Source of the DNA: Massospora cicadina
Taxonomy: Eukaryota; Entomophthoromycota; Entomophthoromycetes; Entomophthorales; Entomophthoraceae
Reading direction: 5' to 3'
DNA length: 64,000 nucleotides
NCBI GenBank assembly: GCA_022478985.1
Contig: JAKSZP010018539.1
Coordinates: 102,184-166,183, forward strand
Of the stretch, positions 47,893-59,195 are shown in pieces. Made by a program: the position numbers and the translations under genes. Numbering within the stretch: the first letter of the stretch is position 1; every line of letters begins with the position of its first letter. The notes beneath the pieces are model-generated. The model was not told where the DNA came from, ran no database searches, and saw only the letters and a program-made list of their open reading frames with translations.

Positions 47893-49258
47893 TTGATAAT
47901 CCACATGGGGAGAAGAGTGTGCACCCAACGCCTGGTAAAGGTTTTCAATCATGATGAGAGTACAGGATTGGTTTTCACACCATCAAAAGTTAAAAAACAC
48001 CTCAGTTACACTGGTGGCCAAGACAAAATAAAAAACATGGTGAGTATTTTGCCAGAAAATTTAGCATGGCAAGTAAAGTGCAACCAGTATATCAAAACTT
48101 CTCACCCTCAGCCCCTGTCATCAGTGAAGAATTGGATTTAAGTTTACTTGGATATGTTCCAACAGCACTGTGGGCTACTTTCTGTGGTAATGTGCACATA
48201 CATTTCTCAGCTGTCGTGTATGTTGTACCACATTCAATGACCCAGGGTTGGTTGAACCTTAAGTTTGAAGCCGCACAAGCAGTGGATGCCGCTGCAAAGG
48301 TGCGCATGGTGGTTGATCTCCCAGATGGTCAACAGGTGGTCAAAATGAAGTACGCGCTTTGGACCAAATCAAACCAGATTTTTGTAACTTTTTGATTTCT
48401 TCCCCACAACGGTGAAACATACATTCCTAGAGCACCATCCAATGGAAGGGCTTAGAAGTTATGAGGACTGCACTCTTTTGAAATGCAGAAATTCATGCTT
48501 ATGCCAGAGCTTACCATGGGCAATGCAATTGCGATGATCACTCCATCCATGGTAATTGCAGAAGACTTAACTCAGATTCCACACAACACTGTTATAAATG
48601 TTGACGGGCAGGACATCCACCCATTCTACATTACAGTGGATAGCGCGCGCCCTATCTGCACCTATTGTCGTGCTTTTGGCCATAAAGCACACACCTGTAT
48701 TTCCAGAGAAGGCACCATTTAACATGAAGTTCTCCCAAAGGCAACAGGAAGTTCCAACTCCAATTATGCTTCTGCCATTGACACTGGTGCCGCCTTTCCG
48801 TGGGGTGCACAGGGGTGCTATATTCAGGTTAAACCTGTGTCCCCACAAAAACGCAAGAAGCCCAAAAAAGCCCATAAGGCAGTGGCCAAAGTGGCAGCTA
48901 CGACATCTGTAATTCCGCCTGCCTAGAACCAGGCTGGCCTTGCATCATTTTCAGCTGGGGCGGCACAAAAGTTTTTTCACCAATCAAATTGGGCCCACCA
49001 ACCTATAGACCAGCTAATTGATCTGGTTCACCCGTGCAAGTTCACTGCGTACCAATCAAAACCAACTCTCTCAATCCACCCTTCCCTAAGTTTTTGTCAT
49101 ACACTTATGGTGAACCACAGGAGCACCTCAATGTGAAATGTCAGTTGAAGAAAAACTACAAGTTCAATAATCATCCAAAAGTAAAGGAAACCACCCTTAA
49201 GAACAGCTACTTGATGGCACAAAGCACACGTGCTGCTACCAAGGAGTGTGCTAAATAA
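47893..49258 (+). pseudogene. LINE ORF1 (copy 3), frameshifted
   Basis: Damaged homologue of the intact ORF1 at 62655. Segments 47893-48141, 48066-48395, 48483-48722 and 49034-49258 lie in different frames. Conserved phrases: 'ENLAWQVKCNQYI', 'VPHSMTQGWLNLKFE', 'WTKSNQIFVTF', 'AEDLTQIPHNT', and the zinc knuckle CTYCRAFGHKAHTC (48657-48698; CX2CX4HX4C). The ORF1 product binds LINE RNA in the retrotransposition particle. The stop at 49256-49258 lies 47 nt before an ORF2 start codon. Bases 47850-47890 also match the region just before 62655. Confidence 0.85.
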
Positions 49259-49305
49259 GCTGTGCAGGAAGGGAAAAGGGGCCTTTCCCATTGCACTAAG
49301 GTGCG

Positions 49306-51968
49306 ATGGGGGTCTCCTTCACCATAGGAACGTTGAACATTGCTGGACTTAAGGCCTCACCATCGTAGGATAGAAAACTGAGTTTCTCAGACAACCTACC
49401 TATGGGCATCCTGTAAATCTAGAAAACCCACTGTCCACACGGTGCCAAGGAACATGGGCAACCATGCTCCTTTCCTTCCTTTCTTTTTGGTCACCGCACT
49501 GTGGGATGCTTAGATGAGTGACCTGAATTTCTTAAATTTTTATCAAAACATTTGTATCTTGAGGGTCATGTGCTGGTCATATCCTTTTCATGGGACGATG
49601 AATTACACACAAAAGTTAATATTTAAGCCCTGACCTGTGCATGGGCCCACTAGGTATCTCTCATGGCCATGGTTTCTCTTCCCCTCCCACCAATTTTTTG
49701 CAGTTGGTGACCTGAACTGCTAGGCCAACACATCCACCAACCGGTGCCTTCTGTGCCAGCCACACCATAGGGGCACGTTGAACTTTACATTATGAAAGCC
49801 ACCTTGGGCCTTTTTGATACCCATCCCAAGCACATGCCGTTACTACCCAACATGTCACGTCCCCATGTGCACAACGAGAAACTGATTCTATGTCCTGCAT
49901 AATCTTCATTCTTGCCCCACTGATTTTTGCCCAGGATCTCACATTTCACTACAAATTTAAATAGATTTCTCTGACCATAAAAAAGTCTAAGTGTCATTTA
50001 CTCTGTTGTGCCCAGCGCCACAGGCACCTAAGTGGAGTAAACTTCTCTCTGCCGACCTGACATCTCCCAATTTTCAAGTTGGATGGACACCATTACTTTG
50101 CCACGGTATTTTGCATCTCCTTTCTGTGCTGATCACCTGTTATTCTGGCAATCTTTAAGGCAGCCACAATCTCCTAAGCATGCCACCTATCGTTGAGGTG
50201 CTCTCAGGCTGCATCAGAAGTCATTAAACGCGCCCTGGTGAAAGTGGACCACTTGGAAAATAATGTCACAGGGCAGGGTACAGCCTTACTTGTGGCCATA
50301 AATGGGCTGGAGTATCTGCCCATCTTAACGCGCTGATAAGACAACACATACATCGCGTTTGTGTTCAGTATAAGGCAAAGAATATCTCCACGGGTAAAAA
50401 GTGATACATCTACTTTTTCTGCCAATTTTTGCCCCATGACAAAACTTAAACTCGTACACAGGTGAGGCGCCTGGACAATTCCATTGTGGAAATGCCAGCT
50501 GAAGTGTCCATTGAAGTTCAAAAAACTTACTCTGAGTTGTACAGGGCTGACCCAGCCAATTCTACTAAAATCAACGATTTTCTCACTGGAGTACACATCT
50601 GCACCATTTCCCAATATCTGGAGCTCATGGATTTAATAACCTGAGATGAACTCTGGTATGCATTCGTGGTGCACCACACAGGAAGAGCCCAGGTCTAGAT
50701 GGGATTCCCTATGAGTCTCTACAAATATATATATACATATTTATTTATCTTCCCTATGCTAGCCTCAGTGAACAAATGTCTCTTAGAGACACGCCTCCTT
50801 CCTGGGGGCCAAGAGACCTAAATGGTAATTTCGTTTAATAGGGAGATAAGGTAGGTTTGTCAAACTGGCTCCATATTTCCCTCATTAATCTGAAGCTAAA
50901 TTATTAACTAAAATAATTGCTAACCGCCTAAAAAATTGCCTCTGAGGTAATTTCCCTGAGCAATTTGGCTTTATCCCAAGAGGTCAATCTGGGACAATAT
51001 TCACACCATGGCCAATGTCTAACAATCTCCAGCTTTTGGGCGCTTTTGTTCTTAGACTAATAAAAAGCTTATGATAGGGTCAACTGGGACTACCTTATGG
51101 CCTGCCTTCACTGGTTCCACCTCCCACCATGGTTCATCAGTTGGGCAATGTTGCTCACCAAATTGGCCATGATGGCAGTGCAGGGTCCAGTTTTCTTCAC
51201 TGATTAAGTTCGCCCTCAAAGGAGTCTCCGTAAAGGGGATCCTTTGAGCCCACTTTATACAACTTCATCCTTGACCTGCTTCTCTGCAGTGATAATGCAC
51301 GCCTTTCTGATGTTTGTGTGAATTTCCATGCACCGGTTAGGATACTTGCATCCACTGACAATTCTGCAGTTGGGGTTTCTAGCAACCATGAAGGATGAGC
51401 ATTGGAGCCCACCTCTGGGGTTACTCCAGGGTCAGTAACGCTGCCCTTAACACATTTAAAACAGAAATCATTCTCCCTGGTAGATACCCCCCGCTGGCTT
51501 TTGGCATCCCTCAATCAGAGTGATCCAGCTGCTTGGTCTCTTCGCAGCTTACCCAGACAGTCACCCCAATTGACCCCTCTAATGCTCCCTTTTGTGACCA
51601 GACCCACTTCTGGTCTGGTGCGCCACCTGGAAGTATAGTTGGAGGGGGGGGTGTTTAAGCCACTTTGGTAATGTAGTACCACATACCAGACAAGTTTACA
51701 AAGTGCATTGCATCTATACAGACTCACTAGACCAGCCTGGCAGGTAGGGTAGTGCTTGCCAACGTTATGCTCCTGTCAAAAGTTTGGTTTTCGCTCATTC
51801 CATTGCCTTTCCCCCTATTTCTTTGCTTCTCTGTATGCCCTGTTACAATGTGCTTTGTCTCAGTCGCCCTCCCCCTGTGCAACTGGAGGTCCTCTTTGGC
51901 CCACGCCAAAGTGGTGGTATGGGTTTGTTAAATAACGTGGACCATGCCTTTAATATCCTTGTCACATG
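49306..51968 (+). pseudogene. LINE ORF2 (copy 3), endonuclease and RT, 5' part
   Basis: Starts ATG with 'SFTIGTLNIAGLK', the usual AP-endonuclease N terminus. RT pieces: 'RKSPGLDGIPYE' (about 50685-50720), 'KAYDRVNWDYLM' (51064-51100), 'LRKGDPLSPL' (about 51222-51255), and near 51355 'STDNSAVG' where an FADDTxVG-like active site is expected. Ends with 'FGPRQSGGMGLLNNVDHAF' at 51895-51950, where element D interrupts it. It has many stops. It continues at 58125. Confidence 0.8.
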
Positions 51969-52504
51969 TGTCGAGATTTCAATATGACTGGGCAATAAGC
52001 TAGTATTCCAGTGAATCATAAATTAGAGGCGAAGAGAGCTCCAATGGCGAGTAATAGGATAGAGCAATGTGAGGTGAATCAATCGAATCAATTAGGATTT
52101 GGTAATAAAGGAAATTCCATTGAATCCTCGATGATTGAACAAATTCTACATTGATAGCAAATCGAGATTGTCTATGTAAAATGTGTCAAATCCATTGAGG
52201 AATACTGAGGGTTAAGGGTTGAGCGAGAGAGAGAAGTAGGAGAGGTTTTTTAGATGAAGGAAATAGGAGGAAGAAGAAAAAAGTGAATAGGAGTGAATAG
52301 ATAGTGTAAGCATAGAGAGTCTGCGGGTAGATCGTATAAAATAAAAGTAAAAAACTGAAGCGTTTGCCTTATATTTTATATAAAAAAGTTTATTATGTTT
52401 ATCTGAGGGACCAGCAATCTCCATATCGTTTGGCCGTTGCTCAGTGGGCTAAAACCTGTGCAACTCGTTCAGCGAAAATAAGTCATCTCCACCAAAAGTT
52501 AACA
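51969..52504 (+). repeat. Element D 5' LTR
   Basis: 536 bp, TGTCGAGATTTC to AAGTTAACA, matching 57587-58119. By hand I count about 42 differences, near 92% identity, indels included. The 5 bp before it, ACATG (51964-51968), recur right after the 3' LTR. Confidence 0.95.
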
Positions 52505-52505
52505 G

Positions 52506-52523
52506 TGGTGCTCACTAAAGGGG
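52506..52523 (+). other. Element D primer binding site
   Basis: TGGTGCTCACTAAAGGGG one base after the 5' LTR. Nearly the same as in B and similar in E. Presumed to anneal to the 3' end of a host tRNA; the tRNA is not identified. Confidence 0.7.
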
Positions 52524-52561
52524 CCCATTGATCAACTATTAACATCTTTATCATTGCACCT

Positions 52562-53646
52562 ATGGCGCAACCAGCTTGCTTTGATGGGGTACTACCCCCA
52601 GGTATCAATTTATCTCAATATGGGGAGCTGAAGCTTGCTTTGGATACCTTACTTCAGGCGCAAACAGTTCTTTTTCAAGAAAACAAGAATATCACTGAGC
52701 AGCTCAACCATGCCTTCCTCCAACTGCTCCTGGTAGGTGACCACACCAACCAACTTGCCAAACTCTTGGGCAGCACGACGGAGCGGCTAGACTGTGCAGA
52801 GTACAAATTAAATAATTTTGTTGAGGAGGGGGTGAATCTGCAGTGACAGGCTGCCCCCATTTAACCGAGATTGTAACATACATGGGTTTTTCAAGCGGTT
52901 TGAGTTCACCATAGAGGGGGCTTCCAATCGGCGGAAAGCTAAACTGTTGTTATCTGCGTTGGATGTTTCAAGTGCTAATCAAGTTACATGTTATCTTAAA
53001 AATAGTACTGCAGCTTGCCAAGAGGTGAAGGAGACTGTAATTCGCCTATTTGGGGGCAAAGCAAAAATGGCTCAGCGCAAGGCAGACTTTTTAACAATAT
53101 CATTTCAAAAAGATGAGTATTTAATACAGTTTGTGGAACAGTTCACTAGTGAGGCTCATGTGTTGTTGGGTGTGAATGTCTTATCTAAAGAGGAAGTGAT
53201 CATAGCAATGATGGCAGCTATCAAGCCCTATCGCGAATTGCATAATGCTATGGTGTACACTCTTCAGGAGGATGCAGAGTTACTTAAAATCATCCATCAT
53301 ATACACCATCTATACATCACCTTCAGTGCTCCCAACGTGGAGCGAAAGGATCCTGCATCTGCCTCTCAAAATTCCGCTAAATTAAGGATCCCAACAACAT
53401 GGGGTCAATCCGTGGGTTTCTCCTTGGTCACTTTACTCATGGGTGGGTTCTTTCCATCCCTATTATTATCAACCTGCTCATCCTTGGGCCCATAATAACC
53501 CATGGTTTAGTAGTAGACCTAGACCTTCAGAGGTGATTCAGAGATGAGTGCCAGTTCTAAACGCTTGTTTCTCGTGTGGCCAGATAGGCCATTATGCGGT
53601 TAGTTGTCAGGCCAAACCAAAGGTCCACGCAGTATCTGTTGTCTAA
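52562..53646 (+). pseudogene. Element D gag, frameshifted
   Basis: First ATG after the primer site. 52562-52846 codes an N-terminal segment with a helical, Gln/Leu-rich stretch. 52947-53495, in another frame, is capsid-like ('SALDVSSANQVTCYLKN', 'MAQRKADFLTISFQKDEYL'), matching B. A third frame holds the zinc knuckle CFSCGQIGHYAVSC (53566-53607) and ends at TAA 53644-53646. Gag forms the particle and packages RNA through the knuckle. At least two frameshifts inactivate it. Confidence 0.85.
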
Positions 53647-53801
53647 AATGAACAGGGAAAAGGGCTAGCGGAGTAGAGACGGGACGCTCTTCTTCCACTG
53701 ATTCAAATGTAATTGTCCCTGATGTTTATCATGAGTCACTTTGTGTCAAGCCTGAGGCACACTCTGAGGATTTACTATATCAACAGATCCCTTATCATCT
53801 C

Positions 53802-54542
53802 TTGGCCTCCAGCTGGGTAAGAGAACCCAATGACGCATACATGGGGCTCAACCAAGATGTGCATAAGCCGTACGCCTGGCAAATCCTTGAGCAGAATGGT
53901 ACAGTCAATGGTGAACCCTCCGCATATGTCGCCGCTTTGAAGGGGGTGGAGGTGGCGATTCCTGTAGTAAAGATTGCCCAAGAGTATCCTCATGTTGGGG
54001 CCAGTATGCTCACTTTTCTGGATAATCAAACGCCTTTGGATGTTTATGTAATGAACACCAAGGGTTATTTTTATTCGGAATGCTTATATTGTGACATATT
54101 CATACAGAATACCAAAATTTGGGTGATCATTGATACAGGCGCTCCTGTCAATATAATATCCACCAAGCTTGTGGCTAAGCTTCCACTGAAGCCAGATGTG
54201 GACCACTGAGTAGTGTATGGGATTGCAGGGGAACAGAGTACTGTGTCAGAAGGTGCATATAGCTCATTGCCTTTGAGGTTTGGGTCAGCCAGCACATCCG
54301 CTCCAGTGGTGGTATTGACTAATGACCACTATGTCATGTTGATCAGTGCTGCATTTATGCGGCACTTTGGGGATGTGGTTAATATGGCGGACGAAACCAT
54401 CAGTATCCTGGGACAACGGATCCCCATCTATTTTACTTCCAGTGGAGTTCCAGATGACCCCATCCTCTCTGGTCAAATTAATCTTGCCTATAGTGATGGT
54501 GTGATTCCTGTGAAATATCAGCGGATGAAATGGAAGACTTGA
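53802..54542 (+). pseudogene. Element D aspartic protease, one internal stop
   Basis: Single frame broken by TGA at 54207-54209 (B has an Arg codon there). The active site IIDTGAPVN is intact (DTG at 54132-54140), followed by 'STVSEGAYSSLPLRFG' and 'SILGQRIPIYFTSSG'. A retroviral-type protease that would cleave Gag-Pol. 54210-54542 includes the second half of the fold. Apart from the stop it is the best preserved protease in the window. Confidence 0.85.
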
Positions 54543-55845
54543 ATGCTTCCAAACCAGATTTACGAGTACAAAGGGATTCTGCTGCAGGCCGCACATGCTT
54601 TGACTATCCCTTCAGGGCACCAGGTCATAATTGGGACATAACTCAAAATTGATATACCATGAGGTCTGTACGGAGAGGTTGTGGGGCCTTATCAACAATT
54701 GTGGCTTAACCTCATGTGGCTCCTGGGTTAATGTTACCAGGGCAGGGGGAAGTGAAGGTGTTGGTAGCGAATCTGCAGAAGGAGGTGATGAAGGTTCAGC
54801 GGCACCAAGTGGTGGCTTACCTGCACCTGATCCCTATTGATGAGGTCCACCAGGTACACGACTTTGGTTCTTAGGAAGATCTTGGCTTGCCTTGACATAC
54901 CCCCTTCAGCGTAATGACGGTGGTTCCATGGGAGGCTCTAACTGGTCTATTGGAGGGTTAGAAGGACAGGGTGATGGATCTGTTCGCGAAGTATCACAGA
55001 ATTTTTGCAACTGATGATCACAACTTGGGTTGCACTTGTGGGGTTGTGCATCAGGTGGACATGGTAGACCACCTCCTATCAGCTCACGACCTATCCGACG
55101 CTCAAAGATGGCAGAAGAAGTTGTATCTTCAGAAATAGATACATTGGTGGAACAGGGAATGTTGGAGCCGTCAAAGAGTCCTTGGGCATCTCCGGTGCTA
55201 ATTATCAAAAAGAAAGATGGTTCCAATCGAGTAGTAATTGATTATTGGAAGCTTAACAGCATTACAAAAAAAGATTCATACTCGCTATCATGAATTGACA
55301 ATGCTTTAGATCAGTTAGGTGGGGCCAAGTATTTTTCTGCTATGGACTTGATATTAGGGTACTGGCAGATTGAGTTGCCAGCGGCGGAACAAAAAAATTG
55401 CGCAATCATCACCTTAAAAGGACTGTTCCAGCCTACACGTATGCCACAGGGTTTGTGCAATGTCCCTGCTACATTCCAGCGGGCCATGGACACTATTTTG
55501 GGTGACCAAAAGCTGTCTTTCGTTCTTGTCTACCAAGGTAATATCAGCGTGTTTTCGCGGATGTTCATGGAGCACCTTGGACACCTGGAGCAAGTGTTCC
55601 GCCGCCTGGCTGATGCTAATATCAAAATTAAGCCCTGAAAGTGCCACTTTTTTAAGGAACAGTTGGAATACCTTGGCTTTGTGGTAGACTCCAAAGGGTT
55701 TAGTCCTCAGCTGGACAAGGTGGAAGCCATCTGTAAGATGACTCAGCTAAGAAATAAGCAGGATATCCAGGTGTTCTTGAGGGATGGTTGGTTACTACCA
55801 GCGGTTCATTCCCAACTTCAGCTGTATCAGGGCTTCACTCTTTGA
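54543..55845 (+). pseudogene. Element D reverse transcriptase, stops and lost active site
   Basis: RT in one frame from 55030 with TGA stops at 55291-55293, 55636-55638 and 55843-55845. Blocks: 'LEPSKSPWASPVLIIKKKDG', 'VVIDYWKLNSIT', 'YFSAMDLILGYWQIELP', 'TRMPQGLCNVPATFQRAMD'. The catalytic Y-L-D-D segment reads YQGN (55531-55542), so both Asp are gone. 'LEYLGFVVDSKGFSP' (from 55666) is the thumb region. Dead by several independent lesions. 54543-55029 is the linker from protease, in broken frames. Confidence 0.9.
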
Positions 55846-55869
55846 GCTACTTAAGAAAAACGCTGCCTT

Positions 55870-56325
55870 TCACTGGACGGATCAATGTCAAACTGCTTTT
55901 GATGTATTATGAACTGCGTTGGCTAGCGCGCCTGTTTTACAATACCCCAATTTTGAAAAAGAGTTTATTGTGCAAATGGATGCTTCACTTTCTGCTGTAT
56001 GGGCTGTGTTATCCCAAAAAGATGATGATGGTGTGGAGCACCCCATTGCATATTGCAGCAGCAACTTAACTGGCCCTGAACGGAATTACACTGTGACCAA
56101 GCGGGAGTGTTTAGCAGTAATCTATGCATATAAACAATTCTGGGTCTATCTCCAAAGGGTGAAATTTAAAGCGGTAATGGATCATGCCTCCTTACGCTGG
56201 CTACAGAAATTGTGGGAACTGAAGGGCGGCTCGCGCAATGGGCTTTGAAGCTCCAAGTGTACGATTTTGAGATCATGCATCAACCTGGGGCGAAGCATCA
56301 GAATGCGGACTGTCTTTCCCAATTA
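55870..56325 (+). pseudogene. Element D RNase H
   Basis: 55919-56248 reads 'FEKEFIVQMDASLSAVWAVL', 'IAYCSSNLTGPERNYTVTKR' and 'ECLAVIYAYKQF', with the Asp and Glu of the active site. A frameshift near 56212 puts its C terminus ('WALKLQVYDFEIM', 'HQNADCLSQ' with the last Asp) at the start of the integrase frame. It degrades the RNA strand during cDNA synthesis. Confidence 0.85.
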
Positions 56326-57483
56326 CCCACGTTCACCACTACAGCAGATGTGGCCAGCATAATGTACAAAAAGATGATTGTGGACATATATCAAGATGAG
56401 CCGCTGCCAGTGATCAAAGTGTTAGATGGGCTTAGGCAGGATACCTTTTTGCACAATGAGGAATTATATAAGTGGATGGGGGAATCAATGCTGAGTTTCC
56501 CAAAACCCTCTGCCTGGCCTGCAATTATTATGGATGCCCATAAAGCGGTAGGTCATGGAGGGTTGAAAAAGATGCTGGAGTTCTTGCAACACCGCTACTA
56601 TTGGGAGAGTATGCACTACTATGTGCTTGAGGTGGTTGGTTGTTGCCATCAGTGCCAAGTGGAGAAACTATTCCACCGGAAGATCACCTACCAGCTAGTC
56701 AAGCCTCGGTTTGCATGGCATACAGTTTTGTTGGACGTGGTGGGGCCGCTTCCAACTGGAGCGAACCACTTCAAATATATAATAGTAGCCATCGACCATT
56801 TGACCAGATGGGAGGAAGCAAGGGCTATCAAGGATTTGGGGGCTGTCACTACCATCAAGTTCATCCTAGAGTGCGTCATACAGCGCCATGATTGCCCGCA
56901 ATTTATCCTAACAGACAACGGAACCAATTTCACATTGCATATATTGGCCAAGTTGAACGAGCTCATGGCAATCCGTGGGGTCTTAACTACCCCCTACCAC
57001 CCTGAATCTAATGGTATGGTGGAACGGGTCAATGGGACCTTGGTAAATATTCTACGCAAGCTTGTAAATGAGAGGCCATCAGACTGGAGTACCCTTTTAT
57101 CCACCGCTGTCTTTGCATACAATATCAGCTACCACTCAGCAACCGTTAAGAGTCCATTCCAATTGCTCTATAGACGACATCAAGCGCTACCTGCATTGCT
57201 TTACTCCTGTGTAGAGGATACCTACGGAGTCAAGCCCCACTGCTATTTGTCTACCTTAACGAATATGCTGATTAAGCTCCAAACTGAGGCATATTCCACT
57301 AGTCTTGCCAAGAAGATTTGGGATCATGCAGCTGATCAATGTAGACGCAGCAGTCTTCCGCAGTTCGAGGTAGGGGAATTGGTCCTTTTTCATGACCAAC
57401 ATGGGTTCAGAAGAAGGAACAAGCTTTTCAGCATATGGAGCAGACCATTCGAGATCATTGAGAAGACCGGGGCTGATGCCTAA
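56212..57483 (+). CDS. Element D integrase, long open frame with complete D-D35-E
   Basis: 423 codons. Residues 1-40 are the RNase H tail. The HHCC zinc domain has H110, H115, C145 and C148. The catalytic set is D175 (LLDVVGPLP), D235 (ILTDNGTNF) and E271 (GMVERVN), with 35 residues between D235 and E271, the classic spacing. A C-terminal GPY/F-like segment, 'WSRPFEIIEKTGADA', ends at the stop; no chromodomain follows. It would join element cDNA to the genome. The start codon is only the first Met of the open stretch, since the natural product is cut from Gag-Pol. With gag and RT broken, it is probably not made in cis. Confidence 0.85.
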   Translation: MGTEGRLAQWALKLQVYDFEIMHQPGAKHQNADCLSQLPTFTTTADVASIMYKKMIVDIYQDEPLPVIKVLDGLRQDTFLHNEELYKWMGESMLSFPKPSAWPAIIMDAHKAVGHGGLKKMLEFLQHRYYWESMHYYVLEVVGCCHQCQVEKLFHRKITYQLVKPRFAWHTVLLDVVGPLPTGANHFKYIIVAIDHLTRWEEARAIKDLGAVTTIKFILECVIQRHDCPQFILTDNGTNFTLHILAKLNELMAIRGVLTTPYHPESNGMVERVNGTLVNILRKLVNERPSDWSTLLSTAVFAYNISYHSATVKSPFQLLYRRHQALPALLYSCVEDTYGVKPHCYLSTLTNMLIKLQTEAYSTSLAKKIWDHAADQCRRSSLPQFEVGELVLFHDQHGFRRRNKLFSIWSRPFEIIEKTGADA

Positions 57484-57573
57484 ACCATTAAGGAACCCGC
57501 AGGTGGTCAGATAATCAACTGAGTACATGCAAAATTCCTTTGGCCCTACAAGCAATAGGCGCTTATCATCTAG

Positions 57574-57586
57574 TCAAGGGGGGTAA
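57574..57586 (+). other. Element D polypurine tract
   Basis: TCAAGGGGGGTAA directly before the 3' LTR, nearly identical to the tract of B (AAAGGGGGGTAA, - strand, 10640-10651). It would prime plus-strand DNA. Confidence 0.8.
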
Positions 57587-58119
57587 TGTTGAGATTTCAA
57601 TATGACTGAGAGATAAGCTAGTGTTCCGGTGAATCATATATTAGAGGTGAAGTGAGCTCTGATGGCGAGTAATAGGCTAGAGCAATGTGAGGTGAATCAA
57701 TTTAATCAATTAGGATTTGGTAATTAAGGAAATTCCATTGAAGCCTCGATGATTGAACAAATTCTACATTGATAGCAAATCGAGATTGTCTATGTAAATT
57801 GTGTCAAATCCATTGAGGAATACTGAGGGTTAAGGGTTGAGCGAGAGAGAGAAGAAGGGGAGGTTTTTTAGATGAAGGAAATAGGAGGAAGAAGAAAAAA
57901 GTAATTAGGAGTGAATAGATAATGTAAGCAGAGAGAGTCTGCGGGTAGATCGTATAAAATAAAAGTAAAAAACTGAAGCGTTTGCCTTATATTTTATATA
58001 TAAGTTTATTACATTTATTTGAGGGACCAGCGATCTCAATATCATTTGGCCGTTGCTTAGTGGTCTTAAACCTGTGCAACTCATTCAGCAGAATAAGTCA
58101 TATCCGTCAAAAGTTACCA
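57587..58119 (+). repeat. Element D 3' LTR
   Basis: 533 bp, TGTTGAGATTTC to AAGTTACCA; partner of 51969-52504. Followed by ACATG (58120-58124), the exact target duplication. Confidence 0.95.
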
Positions 58120-58124
58120 ACATG

Positions 58125-59195
58125 GATTGTTCAGTGACCAATCTTACACTCCTGGCCCATCACTAGTTGCAAGTGGTACAACTTAACTTTGCCCACACCC
58201 TCAGCCTCCGCACCCCACCCACCCTAACTCTATTCTTATCTATATGGCCTCTCACCCCTCTGCCACGGGCCCACACAGGACCCCTGCCCACTTTAAATGG
58301 ATCCTCTATATCATGTGAAGCGCATAATGGAGGATCAGCATCAGTAGCCACACTTCTCAGAGGGGTCGCTCTTCTCCCCATTTCAAACAAGAAGTCCGTG
58401 GGCAAGTCTTCTGAACAATTTGGTACCTCGTTGTCCCCCTGCCATTGCCCATGTGGACTATCTTGACATGTTGTACATCCCATACTCCATGGAAACCCAG
58501 AAGGACATCTGGCGGTACACTCACCACTCTCTTTTACATCCACAGGTTCGTTTCTTTATGTGGCGCTGCCTGAAGTTGGTATACTGCACCACTGAGTGAT
58601 CCAACGCTTCTCATTCTTCATGTGTTGTGTGCGGATAACATGGGACTTTGGTCTACCACTTGTAAGATTGCCGCCCTCCCAAGAAATACGGAGTGAGGTT
58701 CTGAGTCTCTTGCCAGGAGCAAACACAGGCTTTCAGCCTGTCTAAGGACATCTTTTCCTTTTCCTTGACTTCCCCCACCCACCCTTTCCTCCGCGCCTAA
58801 GTTTTGGCAATTGCTATGTGGACATTACACACGTTTGCCCTTGACCATTTGAGCTCTACTCCTACCCTCTGGGAAGGTGTGCGTCACTTCCATTCACACC
58901 ATACACCCACTTTCAAGCCTGGTTGTTTGTCTATTTGCCTTCCCGCCAATGATAGCTGGTTTTATCCTGGTTCCTTATATGGTTCCTCACCTCAGACTCT
59001 TTCCTTCACACGTGCTCAGTAGTTGCTCAAGCCTCTTCTCATGATCCCCCTCTTCCTTCCTTTTACGTTTCCTCAGGCAACAGGAGGTAGCTTCAGCTCC
59101 TCTGGGGTGCCTCTCTATACCTTTGTGTTCAGTTGTCATTTTTTGGAAGTGTCTGTCCGATGCTCAGCCTTCCTCAAATAAAAATTTAATAATGT
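58125..59195 (+). pseudogene. LINE ORF2 (copy 3), C-terminal part and 3' end
   Basis: Direct continuation of 49306-51968: with D and one ACATG removed, the frame reads '...AFNILVTWIVQ', which aligns with 'ATHILGSWIAQ' of copy 1 (33209-33240). A C-terminal Cys/His region ('FMWRCLKLVYC', 'CVVCG', 'LVYHL', then Cys) lies near 58555-58670, as in many LINE ORF2 proteins. The 3' end is near 59195 (CCTCAAATAAAAATTTAATAA). Stops and shifts throughout. Confidence 0.75.

Noticed and set aside
53800..55850. RIP-like C-to-T mutation as the cause of the stops in element D
   Set aside because: Where B gives the ancestral codon (AGA at the protease stop) the change is not C to T. The other stops cannot be polarised by eye, so no bias is shown.
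58163..58543. 126-codon - strand open stretch
   Set aside because: Antisense to the C-terminal part of LINE ORF2; no known motif.
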